Below, piece by piece: positions 6,978 through 13,916 of a stretch of 39,120 bases of DNA (within the stretch, counting starts at the first letter, position 1; every line of letters begins with the position of its first letter). The stretch lies in the NCBI GenBank assembly GCA_964579675.1, contig CAZOIA010000030.1, forward strand, positions 1 through 39,120, written 5' to 3'. This stretch comes from CAZOIA01 sp964579675 (GTDB taxonomy: Bacteria > Planctomycetota > Phycisphaerae > UBA1845 > PWPN01). The position numbers and the translations under genes are program-made. Below the pieces are notes generated by a model that ran no database searches, was not told the DNA's origin, and was given only the letters and a program-made list of their open reading frames with translations.

Positions 6978-8051
6978 TCAAGGCAGCTTCGTGTCCGGGG
7001 CGATCGTGTTCTTGTGCACGCCCTGAGGATCCTTCACCAGAGTTCCGCTGGGATAATACCACCGCGGGTGGATGGCTTTGCCCGTAAACCGGGTCGGTTC
7101 CGGGCCGTGCTGAACCAGCAGCGACTCCGCGTGGCCGTCGAAGAAGCCGGCGTTAATGCGGTTGTTGTTGCCGTGGCGGTAGGAGTACAGTCTCGCGGAG
7201 TTGTATTCGCGGCCATACGGCCAGAAGGTGCTGGGCGGGGTGCCGGTCATGGCTCCAAGGGTGTCCGCAGTCTTCACGTTGATCGTCAGGGGATTATCAT
7301 CGCCATCGTAGAAGCGAAGACCGTCCGCGATGAACACTTTCATTGACTCCCGCCCGACCCGGCTGTGCCGGGGCACATAGTCCTCCGGCGGCGCGAGTTC
7401 CCAGTGGCGGCTCTGGGCGATATCCGTCGGATCCAGCGTGGAACGGTAAATCGTCTTGGCCTCGTCGCAAATGGCGGGGCCCGCTCTCATGATTGTACTC
7501 ATCGTCAGGTAACTGGTTGCCCGCGGGGTCGGCCAGCCATCCAGCACGTCTCCGCTCCACGGCCTTGCAAGATGGGGGTTGGACGGGCAGTGAAAGGGCT
7601 CATCCGTGGCTTTCAGCCAGAGGATCTTCTGGGTTACCTCCGCGTCCCGGGGGGAGGGACCGGCGGGACGCGGGATCGTCTTGGGGCCCTGCATCAACGC
7701 CCGCAGCGGCGTGCTGTAGTCGAACCATTCGAGGATAAACCGGTTGAACCGGGGAATCTTGGGATTCCAAGAGGCAAAGCCGGTCTTCGTGAAGAAGTAG
7801 CCGGTGGTCAGGGGCGATCCCGGGATCCATCCTGCCTGTTCGCTCTGATAGAGTGCCTCAGCGCTGCATATCTGTCTGATGTTACTGGCACACGCGGCCG
7901 ACCTGGCCTGAGCCCGCGCTTTCGACAACGAGGGCATCAGAATACTGAGCAACAGCGCGATGATCGCAACCACGACCAGCAGTTCGATGAGCGTAAAGGC
8001 CTCCTGACGCCGGAAAGGGAAAGTGCGAGTCAAACCTCCTTCAGCGCCCAT
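6978..8051 (-). CDS. Prepilin-like protein with type II/IV N-terminal methylation motif
   Basis: The 357-residue protein carries a classic class III signal: basic FRRQEA, then FTLIELLVVVAIIALLLSIL. Cleavage would fall before Phe, and the +5 Glu needed for assembly is present. The residue before the cleavage site is Ala, not the usual Gly. The rest resembles the DUF1559-like pseudopilins greatly expanded in planctomycetes. It includes SAACASNIRQI after the helix and a C-terminal H-x11-DGH motif (HGNNNRINAGFFDGH), a longer version of the H-X9-DG signature. AAGGAGG sits 6 nt before the ATG. The start overlaps the end of the upstream zinc-ribbon gene by 11 nt, so translation is probably coupled. 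Its role may be in a surface fibre or secretion pseudopilus. The specific function is unknown. Confidence 0.85.
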   Translation of the reverse strand: MGAEGGLTRTFPFRRQEAFTLIELLVVVAIIALLLSILMPSLSKARAQARSAACASNIRQICSAEALYQSEQAGWIPGSPLTTGYFFTKTGFASWNPKIPRFNRFILEWFDYSTPLRALMQGPKTIPRPAGPSPRDAEVTQKILWLKATDEPFHCPSNPHLARPWSGDVLDGWPTPRATSYLTMSTIMRAGPAICDEAKTIYRSTLDPTDIAQSRHWELAPPEDYVPRHSRVGRESMKVFIADGLRFYDGDDNPLTINVKTADTLGAMTGTPPSTFWPYGREYNSARLYSYRHGNNNRINAGFFDGHAESLLVQHGPEPTRFTGKAIHPRWYYPSGTLVKDPQGVHKNTIAPDTKLP

Positions 8052-8400
8052 ACCAGACCTCCTTACCGCAGTACGGACAGATGGTCGGCGGCTTCAGACC
8101 CCGGTCCTCATTCAGAATCAGCGGCTTGCCGCAGCCCTTGCAGGTGAACGCTGGCACGAGGCTGTTCTTCCCGCACTTCGGGCATTTGGCCGGCAGCACT
8201 TCGCCGAATTCCAACGGCCGAGAGGTCTTGTAGTCGCACCCCTCGGTCAGGCACATCATGGTGACTTCTTGAGATGCATCTTCGCTGCTCCAGCCCGTGT
8301 AAACGAAGTACCCGCCTGCCCCGACCGCAATGACAAGAGCGGCGTACTTCACCCAAGGTTTGACGCCGCCATCGTCGTAGGTGAACATGTTCTTGAGCAT
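8041..8400 (-). CDS. Membrane-anchored zinc-ribbon protein, probably N-terminally broken by a frameshift
   Basis: The 119-residue reading has a single membrane helix (YAALVIAVGAGGYFVYTGW, about residues 19-37). It is followed by a cysteine-rich region: CLTEGC, CPKCGK, CKGCGK and CPYCGK, enough ligands for two zinc ribbons. There is no ribosome site at the ATG at 8398-8400. An overlapping frame from the ATG at 8558 gives a sensible 50-residue charged N-terminus (MPEKREQSNS, RIYDVEDYRRRFAHMGG). One extra A in the AAAA run around 8420-8424 would join it to this frame and give a product of about 172 residues. It is therefore annotated as a CDS that may really span 8041-8558. It is coupled to the prepilin gene by an 11-nt overlap. 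Its function is unknown. Confidence 0.65.
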   Translation of the reverse strand: MLKNMFTYDDGGVKPWVKYAALVIAVGAGGYFVYTGWSSEDASQEVTMMCLTEGCDYKTSRPLEFGEVLPAKCPKCGKNSLVPAFTCKGCGKPLILNEDRGLKPPTICPYCGKEVWYGR

Positions 8401-8558
8401 GTTGTCGGTCGAAATCCCGTTTTCGGTTGCCAGGACGTGGGCGCGGTACGACGCTCACCGCCCATGTGGGCGAATCGCCTCCTGTAATCCTCGACATCGT
8501 AAATCCGGCCGCGCCGGGGAGCAAGACCTGAATTGGACTGCTCTCGTTTCTCCGGCAT
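8401..8558 (-). pseudogene. Possible frameshifted N-terminal part of the zinc-ribbon gene
   Basis: Read from the ATG at 8556-8558, this frame encodes a charged, apparently coding segment that runs out of frame over the start of the zinc-ribbon ORF. The downstream frame has a TGA at about 8453-8455, so the switch must occur between there and the ATG at 8400. A 1-nt deletion in the homopolymer of CCGAAAACGGG is the simplest explanation, giving QPKNGISTDNM across the join. It could be a sequencing error, a genuine lesion or a recoding site. Confidence 0.35.
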
Positions 8559-8669
8559 CGTCTTTGATAGATTGGGGAGCCTTATCGACTCGTGGGTCCC
8601 CGCGCCGGTAACTGGCCGGGCCGCCCGACGGCATGCCCACGGCGGCGATGATCGCGTCGGGGTGCGGCA

Positions 8670-8687
8670 CACCGGGCGAAAGCCCGC
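8670..8687. other. GNRA-capped hairpin downstream of the NtrC-type gene
   Basis: CCGGGC-GAAA-GCCCG forms a stable stem with a GAAA tetraloop on the plus strand. On the minus strand it lies about 45 nt after the regulator's stop codon, with a second GGGCGG/CCGCCC pairing beside it. No U-tract follows, so it is at best a Rho-dependent or RNA-protecting end structure. Confidence 0.3.
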
Positions 8688-8729
8688 CCCTGCCGGGCGG
8701 AAAACTCACAACCCGCCCCCATTCCGCGC

Positions 8730-10085
8730 TCACTGCAATCCGTATTCCCTGAGTTTCCGGTACAGAGTTCGGGCGCCGATCCCGAGCATTTTGGCGGTCT
8801 TCTCCCGGTTGCCGCCCGTCAGCCTGAGGGTGTTGGCAATGTGAATTCTTTCCATTTGTTCCATGGTCAGACCGGCGGTGCTCGGGCCGCTCGCGAGAAC
8901 GATGTCCGTGCTGCCGCGGATGTGCTCGGGAAGGTCATCGACGTCGACCCGGGGATGGTCCGCCAGGACGACCATCTGGTCGATGGTGCTCCGCAGTTCG
9001 CGGACGTTTCCCGGCCACTGGCACGAGGTGAGCCGGCGGACCGCCTCGGGGGTGATCGACTCGACCTCTTTGTTGTGCACCTTGCTCGCGTCCTTCAGGA
9101 AGTGGTCGATCAACAGGGGAATGTCGTCGCGCCGTTCTCGAAGGGAGGGAAGTCGGATTGGCGCCTGGTTGAGCCGATAGAACAGGTCGTCCCTGAACTC
9201 GCCCGCTTCGACCATCGTGCGAAGATCGCGCCGCGTAGCCGCCACCACCCGAACGTCCACTTGCCGGATCTCGTTGCTGCCCACCGGCAGGATCTCGCCG
9301 TTCTCCAGCGTACGCAGCAGCTTGGCCTGCATCGCGATCGGCATGTCACCCACCTCGTCCAGGAACAACGTCCCGCCGTCCACGATTTCGAACAACCCCT
9401 TGCGATCGGAGACGGCCCCGGTAAACGCGCCCTTGACGTGACCGAACAGCTCGCTTTCCAGCAGGTTCTCGTTCAGGCCTGCACAGTTGATCGCACGATA
9501 GAGCTTGTCGCGGCGCGGCGAATGGCGATGGATTGCCCGGGCGGCCAGCTCCTTGCCCGTGCCCGACTCACCCAGGATCAGCACGGTCAGCTTGCTGTCG
9601 GCGACGCGCCGCAGCATCCGGATCACCCGCTCCATCTGCGGGTTGGCGGTGATGAGCCCCTCGAACTCTAACCGGCGGTTGGCCTGTTCCTGCAGCGCCC
9701 GGTGCTGGCGGTTGTGCTTGGCCTTTTCGGCCGCGGTCGAAACGAGCTTGCGAATGTGGTCCGGCTCAACTGGCCTGACCAGATAGTCAAACACCCCAAG
9801 GGCCGGGGCTGATTCCTGCCCGCCCCCGGGCGTGGTGATTACGATGATCTCGGTGTCCGGCGCGAGCTGCCTGGCTTGCTCCAACAGGTTTGCGCCGTTG
9901 CCGTCGGCATCCAACGCCCCGTCGGCAACGATCACGTCCGGCCGCCGGGCACGAATACTCTCCAGCGCTTCCTCGCCGGAGTGGACAACCCGGCAAGCAT
10001 GACCTTCGCGGCGAAGCCCGTCGGCCAGAGCTTCGGCAGGCCGGGCCTCGTCTTCAACGATCAGAATAAATGCAGTCTCGCCCAT
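8730..10085 (-). CDS. Sigma-54-dependent response regulator, NtrC family
   Basis: The 451-residue protein has three domains. A receiver domain (1-120) has acidic Glu11/Asp12 and phosphoacceptor Asp55. The AAA+ sigma-54 activator domain (about 143-365) contains Walker A GESGTGKE (172-179), the complete GAFTGA loop (219-224) that contacts sigma-54, and Walker B GTLFLDEVGD. A Fis-type helix-turn-helix (NREKTAKMLGIGARTLYRKL) ends the protein. It should activate RpoN promoters after phosphorylation. The conserved receiver lysine of the F-D-Y-L-x-K-P motif is Arg104 here, a conservative but noteworthy change. No histidine kinase gene is adjacent and no RpoN site was found in the window. The start has no clear ribosome site. 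A TATAAC box and a perfect 7-bp inverted repeat lie upstream. Confidence 0.93.
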   Translation of the reverse strand: MGETAFILIVEDEARPAEALADGLRREGHACRVVHSGEEALESIRARRPDVIVADGALDADGNGANLLEQARQLAPDTEIIVITTPGGGQESAPALGVFDYLVRPVEPDHIRKLVSTAAEKAKHNRQHRALQEQANRRLEFEGLITANPQMERVIRMLRRVADSKLTVLILGESGTGKELAARAIHRHSPRRDKLYRAINCAGLNENLLESELFGHVKGAFTGAVSDRKGLFEIVDGGTLFLDEVGDMPIAMQAKLLRTLENGEILPVGSNEIRQVDVRVVAATRRDLRTMVEAGEFRDDLFYRLNQAPIRLPSLRERRDDIPLLIDHFLKDASKVHNKEVESITPEAVRRLTSCQWPGNVRELRSTIDQMVVLADHPRVDVDDLPEHIRGSTDIVLASGPSTAGLTMEQMERIHIANTLRLTGGNREKTAKMLGIGARTLYRKLREYGLQ

Positions 10086-10109
10086 GGTTCACAGCCGCCC
10101 GTTCCCGGC

Positions 10110-10128
10110 CGTCACCACGGGGGTGACG
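10110..10128 (-). promoter_or_regulatory. Perfect 7-bp inverted repeat upstream of the NtrC-type gene
   Basis: CGTCACC-ACGGG-GGTGACG lies between a TATAAC box (reverse complement at 10143-10148) and the regulator's ATG. It could be an operator or a leader hairpin. No -35 element is convincing, so the promoter itself is uncertain. Confidence 0.3.
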
Positions 10129-10187
10129 ATGAGCGGGACCCTGTTATAGCGCCAAGGCGGGCCGGTGAACCCCGCAACCGCCCGAGC

Positions 10188-10448
10188 TCAACCCGTCTCG
10201 GGTGCCGACTCCCGACTGCCTTTCGAGCCGGTTGATTGGGACACCTTGCCCCGACGAACGTGGTGGGCCTGAAGCCCTTTGTCTGACTCCACCAGATCGA
10301 ACTCGACCTCTTCCCCGTCCTTGAGGCTGCGGAACCCCTCGCCCTCGATGCTGGTGTAGTGGACAAAGATGTCCTTGCCCTCCTCCGTGCCTCGGATGAA
10401 TCCGAAGCCCTTCTTGCAGTCGAACCATTTGACCGTGCCGGTAACCAT
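10188..10448 (-). CDS. Cold-shock domain protein
   Basis: The 86-residue protein starts at an ATG with GGAGG about 8 nt upstream; a longer in-frame ORF to 10535 has no ribosome site. The S1-like cold-shock fold binds single-stranded RNA or DNA in the cytoplasm. It is shown by TGTVKWFD, RNP1 KGFGFI (13-18) and RNP2 DIFVHY (26-31). The usual length is 65-70 residues. The extra 15-20 C-terminal residues are polar and probably flexible. The roughly 247 nt between it and pnp form a long 5' region, as is common for cold-shock genes, but no cold-box sequence was identified. Confidence 0.9.
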   Translation of the reverse strand: MVTGTVKWFDCKKGFGFIRGTEEGKDIFVHYTSIEGEGFRSLKDGEEVEFDLVESDKGLQAHHVRRGKVSQSTGSKGSRESAPETG

Positions 10449-10535
10449 CACTACTGCCTCCGGCAAACACCGGCGCCGCACATCGCCGGCTCGAGACGCG
10501 GACGAACGCCGCAAAAACAGAAACGCGAAATGCAA

Positions 10536-10552
10536 AGCATCCGGCTGATGCT
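10536..10552 (-). terminator. Possible terminator hairpin after pnp
   Basis: On the minus strand AGCATC-AGCCG-GATGCT is followed by T-rich sequence (TTGCATTTCGCGTTTCTGTTTTTG). The stem is short and the T residues are interrupted, so this is tentative. It lies about 145 nt beyond the pnp stop. Confidence 0.3.
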
Positions 10553-10695
10553 CATGGTCGCGCCCCCAGCACGCTCGCGCCGCGCTGGCAACGCGCCCGC
10601 CTTCACCGTTTGGCAGGGGGCGACATTACAGTATGCTCGCCCGCTCACAACTATCGGATCGGCAGATGAGTGGTCCCGATGCCGCCCGCCTTGCT

Positions 10696-12810
10696 CTACT
10701 TGGCGGCGCCGGCAGCAGCCTCTTCCCGCAACACCGCCTTGCGGCTCAGCTTCACGCGGCCCTGGTCGTCGATCAGGATCACCTTGACCCGCATCTCATC
10801 ACCGACCCGGCACACATCACTCACCGACCTGACGTATTCGTCCGACAATTCGCTGATATGACAAAGCCCGTCCTGGCCCGGGCTCAGCTCGATGAACGCG
10901 CCGAAGTCCTTGACGCTGATCACCTTGCCGCTGTAGATCCTGCCGACCTTGACCCCCTCGGCGATTCGCTCGACCATCTCGCGGGCCAGAATCGCACCGT
11001 TCATCTCCATACAGGACACCGTCACCGTGCCGTCGTCATCAATATCCACGGTGGCGCCGCTTTCGGCCTCGATCCGCCGGATTCCCTTGCCGCCCGGACC
11101 GATCACCGCCCCGATCTTCTCAGGATCGATCTTGATCGTCAAGATCCGCGGGGCGTAGGGGCTGATCTCGGGCCTGGGTTCACCGATCACCGAGAGCATC
11201 TCGCGCAGAATCCATATCCGGGCCTCCCGGGCCCGTTGAAGCACCTCGGGGATGAACTCCTGATCGACGAACCGCTCTTTCAGGTCCAGTTGGATGCCGG
11301 TGATTCCGCGCCCGGTGCCCGCGACCTTGAAGTCCATGTCCCCGAAGTGATCCTCCTCCCCGAGGATGTCGGTCAGGAGCACACGGTTCTCACCCTTGTG
11401 AACGCTGCCGATGGAGATGCCGGCCACCGGCTGGGAGATCTTCACCCCCGCGTCCATCAACGCCAGCGTCCCGCCGCACACCGCCGCCATCGAACTCGAT
11501 CCGTTCGACTCGGTGATCTCACTCACCAGCCGAATCGTGTACGGAAAATCCTCGGCCGACGGGAGTACCGGCTTGAGCGAACGCTCCGCCAGGGCCCCGT
11601 GCCCGATCTCCCGGCGTCCCGGCCCCATGATCCGCCGGGCCTCACCCACGCAGAACGGCGGGAAGTTGTAATGAAGCATGAACTTCTTGCTGTATTCCTC
11701 GCTCAGGCCGTCTACGATCTGCTCGTCACGGGCGGTGCCGAGCGTCGCCACCACCAGCGACTGCGTCTCGCCCCGCGTGAACAGGGCCGACCCGTGGGTC
11801 CGGCCCAAGATCCCGACCTCGCAGAGGATCGGACGAACCTCGGTGGGGCCCCGGCCGTCGGAACGTTTGCCCGTCGAGAGGATCTGATCGGCAACTATCT
11901 TCTCCTCGATTGCCTGGATGGCGTTGTAGACCTCGCTCCGTTCGAACGGCGGATCCGTGCCATCCTCCGGCGACAGCTCGTCGAGAACCGTATCGTAAAG
12001 CTCCTTCATCGCCTCCTGGCGTTCGAGCTTGCCGGGGATCTGACGACGCTGGACGCACTGGTCATAGAACTTCTCGCGGGCGACGCGGGCCAACTCCTCG
12101 TTCGGCTCAGGCGGGGTCCAGGTGCAGGCCTTACCGGCCTTTTCGCGAAGCTCCGAAATCATCTCGCAGATGATCTTGATCGACTCGTAGCCGAAAGCGA
12201 TCGCCTCGGTGATCACCTTCTCGCTGACCTCGTTGGCGCCGGCCTCGATCATGTTCACGCCGTCCTTGTGGCCAGCCAGGACCATGTCGAGATCGGAAAC
12301 CTCCATTTGTTCGTGGGTCGGGTTGATGACGAGCTTTCCGTCCACCAGACCCACGCGGACGGCGCCGATCGGCCCATCAAACGGGGCGGAACTGATCGTG
12401 AGCGCCGCTGAGCCCGCCACGATCGCGGTGGTGTCCGCGTCGAGGGTCGGGTCCGCCGCCAGCACAAAGGCCTGGATCTGGATCTCGTTCATGAACCCGT
12501 CCGGGAACAGCGGGCGGATCGGCCGATCGGTCATCCGCATCGTCACGATTTCCTTGCTGGTCGGCCGACCTTCACGCTTGAAGAAGCCGCCGGGAAACTT
12601 GCCCGCCGCGTAGGCCTTCTCGCGGTAATCCACCGTCAGGGGAAAGAAATCGATGCCCGGGCGCGGCTCCGCGTGGACCGCCGTCCCAAGCACTACGCAG
12701 TCACCGTACCAAGCCACCACCGCGCCATCCGCCTGCTTGGCGACCTTCCCCGTCTCCAGCACCAGCATTCGCCCGCCAATCTCACGTTCAACCCTGCTTG
12801 TCTGCATCAT
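10696..12810 (-). CDS. pnp: Polyribonucleotide nucleotidyltransferase (PNPase)
   Basis: PNPase degrades RNA 3' to 5' by phosphorolysis and is a core part of the RNA degradosome. The 704-residue length is standard. Two RNase PH-like domains are present. The first contains the FFPLTVDYREK-AGKFPGGFFKREGR block (about 54-82). The second contains LFTRGETQ and the phosphate-binding TESNGSSSMAAVCGG. A KH domain follows, with the IGPGGKGIRRI loop, then a C-terminal S1 domain (VGRIYSGKVISVKDFGAFIEL). The gene is the downstream partner of rpsO, as in most bacteria. GGCAGG lies close to the double ATG start. The region between the genes is 198 nt and holds no ORF. Confidence 0.97.
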   Translation of the reverse strand: MMQTSRVEREIGGRMLVLETGKVAKQADGAVVAWYGDCVVLGTAVHAEPRPGIDFFPLTVDYREKAYAAGKFPGGFFKREGRPTSKEIVTMRMTDRPIRPLFPDGFMNEIQIQAFVLAADPTLDADTTAIVAGSAALTISSAPFDGPIGAVRVGLVDGKLVINPTHEQMEVSDLDMVLAGHKDGVNMIEAGANEVSEKVITEAIAFGYESIKIICEMISELREKAGKACTWTPPEPNEELARVAREKFYDQCVQRRQIPGKLERQEAMKELYDTVLDELSPEDGTDPPFERSEVYNAIQAIEEKIVADQILSTGKRSDGRGPTEVRPILCEVGILGRTHGSALFTRGETQSLVVATLGTARDEQIVDGLSEEYSKKFMLHYNFPPFCVGEARRIMGPGRREIGHGALAERSLKPVLPSAEDFPYTIRLVSEITESNGSSSMAAVCGGTLALMDAGVKISQPVAGISIGSVHKGENRVLLTDILGEEDHFGDMDFKVAGTGRGITGIQLDLKERFVDQEFIPEVLQRAREARIWILREMLSVIGEPRPEISPYAPRILTIKIDPEKIGAVIGPGGKGIRRIEAESGATVDIDDDGTVTVSCMEMNGAILAREMVERIAEGVKVGRIYSGKVISVKDFGAFIELSPGQDGLCHISELSDEYVRSVSDVCRVGDEMRVKVILIDDQGRVKLSRKAVLREEAAAGAAK

Positions 12811-13008
12811 ATCTACCTGCCTTCACCAACAATCGTCACATCAACACGTCTTCAACAGCATCGCCAGCGGGTTCCACGGACTTCCGCAGCAGGAAGGTAC
12901 CGCCGGCGCCGCTGGTCACGTCCTCGGGAGTGTCCTGGGAAATGGGGGGTAAGTTCGGGGAAAACCGACCACGATACACCGGGTCGCGCCGGCACGTCGG
13001 CCACGCAG

Positions 13009-13278
13009 CTACTTTCGTAACCCGAGACGTGCAATGACGTTCTGGTACCGCCCCCGGTCCACGCCCGTCAGGTACTTCAACAAGCTGGACCGCCTGCCGA
13101 CCATCTTGAGCAGACCGCGCCGGGACGCGTGGTCTTTCTTGTGCGTCTTCAGGTGATCGGTCAATTCGGTGATGCGTTCGGTTAACAGGGCAATCTGGAC
13201 CTCCGGCGAGCCAGTGTCCTCCTCGTGTTGCCGATATTCCTGGACCAGTTGCTGTTTACGTTCCTGCGAAATCGCCAT
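13009..13278 (-). CDS. rpsO: 30S ribosomal protein S15
   Basis: The 89-residue protein matches S15 in length and sequence: HEEDTGSPEVQIALLTERI, LTDHLKTHKKDHASRRGL and RRSSLLKYL are diagnostic of the four-helix protein that binds 16S rRNA. The ATG at 13276-13278 follows AGGCGG. The longer frame to 13392 was rejected because it would precede the predicted transcription start. Together with pnp it forms the conserved rpsO-pnp pair. S15 is known in other bacteria to repress its own translation by binding its leader; whether the roughly 105-nt leader here does so is not shown. Confidence 0.97.
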   Translation of the reverse strand: MAISQERKQQLVQEYRQHEEDTGSPEVQIALLTERITELTDHLKTHKKDHASRRGLLKMVGRRSSLLKYLTGVDRGRYQNVIARLGLRK

Positions 13279-13390
13279 TGCCGCCTGCCGTCTCACCTCA
13301 ATTGCACCGAACCTTGCCGCCGGGGTGCTCGCAAACCCGCCGCCCAACCATACAGTTCCCTTTACACACTCTTTCCATTCTGTGCATAGC

Positions 13391-13419
13391 ACTATAGCCT
13401 CCGCCTGTCAGGTTTGCAA
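13391..13419 (-). promoter_or_regulatory. Sigma-70 promoter of rpsO-pnp
   Basis: On the minus strand TTGCAA (-35) and TATAGT (-10) are separated by exactly 17 nt. The predicted start, near 13384, gives a leader of about 105 nt before the S15 ATG. Confidence 0.6.
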
Positions 13420-13864
13420 GGCGTCCGGGGGCATCGCACGTCCAAATGGGTCCGTGCCAGAATCGGCGGGGCTCGCAGGAAGCCGTGGCCTCGGCTTTCC
13501 CCGATGGCCTGACGCGGCCCGCGAGCAAGTGCCAATGCGAGAAAGTCAGAAAACACCAGCTGCGACGTGCCTTTTCCACTTTCGCACCTTCGCACCCTTT
13601 GGGCCGGGGCTTGGCGGAGGCAGCACAAGGCTTCCTCCCGCCCGCCGCCTGAACTGTAACGCACCCCGCCCCCAATGGGCGCCCGACGTTCACCTGGCCG
13701 CCACCAGCGCCCGATCCACTCTCTATCGCCCCGTAGACCCGACCTGGATGCAAATCCACCGCCGAAGCCTATACGCAATTATACTAACCGGTCGGTATGT
13801 TCCTCCCGAGATCGCCCCGTGTGCAGCCCATCTTTCCTTGCGTTTTTTCCGTATCTGGGTGGTG
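13420..13864. other. Intergenic region without a convincing gene
   Basis: Divergent spacer between the rpsO promoter and mrdA. Both strands have open frames of 60-250 codons, but they lack ribosome sites and recognisable protein features and include low-complexity Arg/Gly/Pro translations typical of GC-rich non-coding DNA. The only structured element noticed is the octamer array at 13572-13595. Confidence 0.5.
13572..13595 (-). repeat. Octamer array GTGCGAAN x3, second site
   Basis: Read on the minus strand, the units are GTGCGAAG, GTGCGAAA and GTGGAAAA. They are the same octamer found four times at 52-83. Both arrays are intergenic. Confidence 0.55.
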
Positions 13865-13870
13865 TATAAT
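13865..13870 (+). promoter_or_regulatory. TATAAT box upstream of mrdA
   Basis: A perfect -10 hexamer lies 46 nt before the mrdA start. No good -35 is found at 16-18 nt; the nearest candidate, TTGCGT, is 21 nt away. It may be a weak or activator-dependent promoter. Confidence 0.35.
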
Positions 13871-13916
13871 CTTGCCATGCTGGGGAACAACGCGCCGGGC
13901 ACGCATGGGATAGGAT

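Noticed and set aside
8134..8155. RpoN (-24/-12) site around TGGCACG
   Set aside because: The GC of the -12 element (TTGC) is not at the correct spacing, and the site lies inside a coding region.
10633..12411. 592-codon open frame on the plus strand
   Set aside because: It lies wholly antisense to pnp, which has full family motifs. Its translation is low in complexity (His/Asp/Leu/Arg), as expected for the complement of a GC-rich gene.
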